Source: Chloroherpetonaceae bacterium
GTDB lineage: Bacteria > Bacteroidota > Chlorobiia > Chlorobiales > Thermochlorobacteraceae
Reading direction: 5' to 3'
DNA length: 64,000 nucleotides
NCBI GenBank assembly: GCA_025056565.1
Contig: JANWWA010000007.1
Location: forward strand, 1-64,000
The notes beneath the pieces are model-generated. The model saw only the letters and a program-made list of their open reading frames with translations, did not search any database and was not told where the DNA came from. Position 1 is the first letter of the stretch. Each line of letters opens with the position of its first letter. Shown here piece after piece: positions 61,036-64,000 of this stretch. Position numbers and translations under genes: made by a program.

Positions 61036-64000
61036 TTAGGCTGTTAGCTCGTGCTCAACGCCCTTCACTTCGCTTGTTTTAGCCAGTGCCAGCGGCAAGT
61101 ATTTCACGAAGCGACTTTTCTCCGAAGACCAGTTTTCCAGAATGCGCTTGGCAGAGCGACTTTCAGTGCTCCACGCATAATCTTGAAGAAGCTGGTATAA
61201 CTCGCTTTCATCTTCTTTGGTCATTGGCGTAGGCATAAGATAGTCGTGATTGATGCACGCTTCATCAGGCAAGTAAAGGTAGGCTTTACCACCTGTCATG
61301 CCTGCCCCAAAGTTATACGAGCATTTGCCAAGCACCACGACCAGCCCATTTGTCATATACTCGCAGCCGTGCAATCCAATGCCCTCGACCACTGCGGTTG
61401 CACCGCTATTTCGCACTGCAAAACGATCGCCTGCAAGACCGCGCACGAACAGCGTGCCGCCCGTTGCACCATAGAGCGCGCAGTTCCCAATAATCGCATT
61501 TGTTTCCGCCTCGAAGCGGGCTTTCACACTGGGCACAATTACAACCTTTCCTCCCGACATTGATTTGCAGACTGAATCGTTTGCTTCGCCCTCGAGGCGC
61601 ACATTTAATCCTTCTGTAAGAAACGCACCAAACCCTTGTCCTGCGCTCCCCCTGAAATGAATGTTTATCTTGCCTGTAAATGCGATGTTTTCATTTGCAA
61701 AACCTGTGCGACGCCGCTGCTCCAAGATTGCTTCAGCAATTCTACCCGACAGCGTGGCTAGCACGGCACGGTCAGTTGGGTAAATGTCGTAGCTTAGGTC
61801 AATCTGTGCAGCCCGATTTTCTTTGAAGGCATCTAAGACTGGCTGAGCATCTTCCACCAGCCGTGCATTGAGTTGCCCAATGCCTTCGTTGAATGCACCT
61901 TTTGGCACCGATGGCGAGCTCTCCAGCGTCGGCACATCATCACTCAAAAAGAAGCTTAAATCCAGCTTACGTGCATTGATAAGTGGCAGGTGTTGCGGGT
62001 TGATAGTGAGCAAGTCGGTTCTGCCAATAAGGGCTTTCAGCGTGGGCACGCCCAACTGAGCCAGATAGGCTCGCACTTCGTCAGCCAGCATGCACAGGAG
62101 TTTCACGATGTGGTCTTGGTGCCCTTTGTATTTGGCTTTGAACTTTGGGTCGTGTGTGGCGATGCCCGTCGGGCAAGTATTCTTCTCGCAGATGCGCGCC
62201 ATCACGCAGCCTTCAGCGACCAGCAGCAATTTGCCGAATTCAAACTCTTCAGCACCCAAGATTGCTGCCAGAATAATGTCTTTGCCTGTAGAGAGTCCAC
62301 CATCAGTGCGTAAGCGCACGGTCTGGCGCAAGTTATTCTCCAGCAGAGCACGGTGCACTTCCAGCAAGCCAAACTCCCATGGCAGACCTGCATGCTTCAT
62401 AGAGGACAGTGCAGCTGCACCAGTGCCGCCGTCGCACCCTGCAATGTGAATAATATCCGCACCTGCTTTTGCCACGCCTACTGCAATAGTGCCAATGCCT
62501 GCACCAGATACCAACTTTACGCTTACCTCTGCCTTTGGGTGCACTTGACGCAGCTCATAGATAAGTTCCTTTAAGTCCTCAATGCTATAAATGTCGTGCA
62601 TTGGGGGCGGCGAAATTAGGTCAATTCCAACTGGCGAGTGGCGTGCTTTGGCAATATCTGCATTAACCTTAGCCGCCATCAACTGTCCGCCTTCGCCCGG
62701 CTTTGCGCCTTGTGCGATTTTAATCTGAATTTCCTTGCCTGAAATGAGATATTCTGCCGTGACCCCGAATCGCCCTGATGCTACTTGCTTTGTATGAGCG
62801 GTGATGCCTTCCTTGAAGTAGTAGGGGTTTTCGCCGCCCTCTCCTGAATTGGAGCGCCCGCCAATTTTATGCATTGCCAGAAAAATATCACGCTGCGCCT
62901 CTGCACTAATTGCGCCAAAGCTCATGGCGCCTGAACCAAAGGTTCTCAGAATTTCTTCCCTTGATTGTACTGACTCAATTGGCAGCGGCGTCGCTGCGGG
63001 CTTTACATCAAAGAGATGCCGCACATTGATTGGCTCACTTTCCTGACCCAAGCGGAGATAGTCGCGATAGAGCGCTTCATCTTGTGCGGCACTCTGGCTT
63101 TCGCGCACCAGTTTGTGGATAATCTTGGCACGTGCGTTGGTCATTGAGTGCCGCTCACCCTCAGTGCCCAGATTGTGCTCTTTGTATTGGAAGGTGTGCA
63201 GCAACGCCTTTGAGGCAAATAACCGCTCTGTGTGCATTAGGCTTTGCTCAATCACATCGTCAAATTCCAAGCCGCCCAACGGTGAAAAAACGCCAGGGAA
63301 AAACTCCTTTATCAGTCCTTGCCCGATTCCGACGGCGGAAAAGAGCATGGAACTTTGGTAGCTTTTTGCCACCGAAATACCCATCTTGCTCATTACTTTG
63401 AGCAAGCCTGTTTCAAAGGCTTTCACCAAATTGGCTTCACGCTGTTCGGGGGTGAGGACGCTGAGAGCAGGCGAAGTTTCACTTCGTGCCACAGAGAGCG
63501 CCAGATACGGACACACCGCCTTTGCTCCAAAACTCACAAGGCAGGCTAAGTGATGAATAGAGCGCACCTCACCCGAGTGCACGACAAGTGAGGTCGATAG
63601 TCGCAATCCTGCATTGTTCAGAGCATTGATGACCGCTCGTAGGGCTAATAGAATTGGAATAGGGGGTCGCTCGAACGTGGCGTGCCTATCCGAGAGAATT
63701 ACAATCGAAGCGCCACGCCGCACCGCTTCAACCGCCTGCTTGCTTAGCTCATTGAGCCTCGTGCGTGCTCCCACCGCTCCTTCACTGCGCCAAAATGTCG
63801 TATCCAACTCCTCTGCTACCAAGCGGGGGTCAGGTGAATGCGGCGCCCCTCGTCTGAACGACTCAATGAATGCCATTTGCCCAAGCGAGAGCACAGGGCT
63901 TTCAATTGCAATGCCTACAGGCGGCGGGATCAGCTCTTTTGGCGCAAAGATGTTTGGCTTTTTGCCCAGCTCCATTGATAAATCCGCCACCATCGCTTCA
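61036..64000 (-). CDS. gltB: Glutamate synthase large subunit, partial (N-terminal part beyond window)
   Basis: GltB transfers the glutamine amide to 2-oxoglutarate. The frame is still open at base 64000, so the N-terminal glutaminase domain is missing and about 988 residues are visible: central domain, FMN-binding synthase domain and C-terminal GXGXG beta-helix. The three Cys of the 3Fe-4S cluster are in GCVMARICEKNTCPTG with C-x5-C-x4-C spacing, FMN-site segments AGCDGGTGAAALSS and VRLRTDGGLSTGKDI are present, and the GXGXG repeats (GNCALYGATGGTLFVRG in part) end the protein. With amt it points to ammonium assimilation by the GS-GOGAT route. gltD is not in view. Confidence 0.97.
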   Translation of the reverse strand, partial: EAMVADLSMELGKKPNIFAPKELIPPPVGIAIESPVLSLGQMAFIESFRRGAPHSPDPRLVAEELDTTFWRSEGAVGARTRLNELSKQAVEAVRRGASIVILSDRHATFERPPIPILLALRAVINALNNAGLRLSTSLVVHSGEVRSIHHLACLVSFGAKAVCPYLALSVARSETSPALSVLTPEQREANLVKAFETGLLKVMSKMGISVAKSYQSSMLFSAVGIGQGLIKEFFPGVFSPLGGLEFDDVIEQSLMHTERLFASKALLHTFQYKEHNLGTEGERHSMTNARAKIIHKLVRESQSAAQDEALYRDYLRLGQESEPINVRHLFDVKPAATPLPIESVQSREEILRTFGSGAMSFGAISAEAQRDIFLAMHKIGGRSNSGEGGENPYYFKEGITAHTKQVASGRFGVTAEYLISGKEIQIKIAQGAKPGEGGQLMAAKVNADIAKARHSPVGIDLISPPPMHDIYSIEDLKELIYELRQVHPKAEVSVKLVSGAGIGTIAVGVAKAGADIIHIAGCDGGTGAAALSSMKHAGLPWEFGLLEVHRALLENNLRQTVRLRTDGGLSTGKDIILAAILGAEEFEFGKLLLVAEGCVMARICEKNTCPTGIATHDPKFKAKYKGHQDHIVKLLCMLADEVRAYLAQLGVPTLKALIGRTDLLTINPQHLPLINARKLDLSFFLSDDVPTLESSPSVPKGAFNEGIGQLNARLVEDAQPVLDAFKENRAAQIDLSYDIYPTDRAVLATLSGRIAEAILEQRRRTGFANENIAFTGKINIHFRGSAGQGFGAFLTEGLNVRLEGEANDSVCKSMSGGKVVIVPSVKARFEAETNAIIGNCALYGATGGTLFVRGLAGDRFAVRNSGATAVVEGIGLHGCEYMTNGLVVVLGKCSYNFGAGMTGGKAYLYLPDEACINHDYLMPTPMTKEDESELYQLLQDYAWSTESRSAKRILENWSSEKSRFVKYLPLALAKTSEVKGVEHELTA

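Noticed and set aside
1-64000. tRNA, rRNA, CRISPR arrays, insertion sequences and prophage genes
   Set aside because: I looked for T-loop-like sequences, regular short repeats with spacers, transposases and phage structural genes in the gaps and reading frames and found none.

Overview
The window reads as a chromosome segment of a Gram-negative bacterium from the Bacteroidota/Chlorobiota side of the tree. The evidence is a TonB-dependent receptor with an N-terminal carboxypeptidase-regulatory-like domain followed by a DUF4249 lipoprotein, a PorV/PorQ-like outer membrane protein, a bactofilin next to an M23 peptidase, and many secreted proteins with AQ-type signal peptide ends. Malonyl-CoA reductase of the Chloroflexus type, Uma2 endonucleases and a photolyase suggest an illuminated, perhaps hot-spring, habitat. 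An aerobic Chlorobiota-type organism (for example the Thermochlorobacter group) is my best guess, but the window holds no chlorophyll, chlorosome or rRNA gene to test it. I recognise no rRNA, tRNA, CRISPR array, prophage or insertion sequence.

Layout. 1-4.0 kb: two near-identical Uma2 copies (the first cut by the window edge), argH, an alpha/beta hydrolase and a PHP phosphoesterase ending in a clear terminator. 4.1-9.3 kb: an outer membrane protein, aroC and an AMP-forming acyl-CoA synthetase. 9.4-17.5 kb, all plus strand: TonB receptor, DUF4249 lipoprotein, SxtJ-like protein, alr, glmS and a nucleoside-type ABC permease without its partners. 17.5-19.3 kb: an XRE regulator with a strong palindromic operator, a single-domain response regulator and an unknown protein. 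19.3-23.6 kb, minus strand: a methylcitrate operon prpD-prpB-[DUF433/DUF5615 toxin-antitoxin-like pair]-prpC-DUF5989; the last gene encodes only 49 residues. 23.7-25.2 kb: amt. 25.4-29.7 kb, plus strand: M23 peptidase, bactofilin and the Fo half of ATP synthase plus delta (atpZ, atpI-like, atpB, atpE, atpF, atpH), with no F1 alpha, beta, gamma or epsilon genes.

29.8-35.1 kb, minus strand: PorV-like protein, rhomboid, pgk and a large lipoprotein. 35.1-40.3 kb: a DUF457-type membrane protein, a CHASE2 adenylate cyclase, aat, a second rhomboid and AMP nucleosidase. 40.4-44.1 kb: a 1,220-residue bifunctional malonyl-CoA reductase, the most striking gene here. 44.1-54.8 kb: small membrane protein, DinB protein, a possibly frameshifted small gene, pth, an ABC exporter, secreted M14 and M28 peptidases, an outer membrane protein, a histone-deacetylase-family enzyme and a repeat protein. 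54.8-64 kb: photolyase and membrane protein (minus), then SPFH protein, LptF/LptG permease, YraN and a long-form nucleotidyltransferase (plus), and finally gltB running off the right edge.

How the genes may work together. Malonyl-CoA reductase makes 3-hydroxypropionate from malonyl-CoA; the methylcitrate enzymes convert propionyl-CoA plus oxaloacetate to pyruvate plus succinate; the acyl-CoA synthetase can activate a short acid such as acetate, propionate or 3-hydroxypropionate. If the cell can reduce 3-hydroxypropionyl-CoA to propionyl-CoA, these would form an unusual linear carbon route. That link is inference: the connecting enzymes are not in the window. Amt and GltB point to ammonium assimilation; GlmS, Alr, M23, bactofilin and LptF/LptG serve the envelope.
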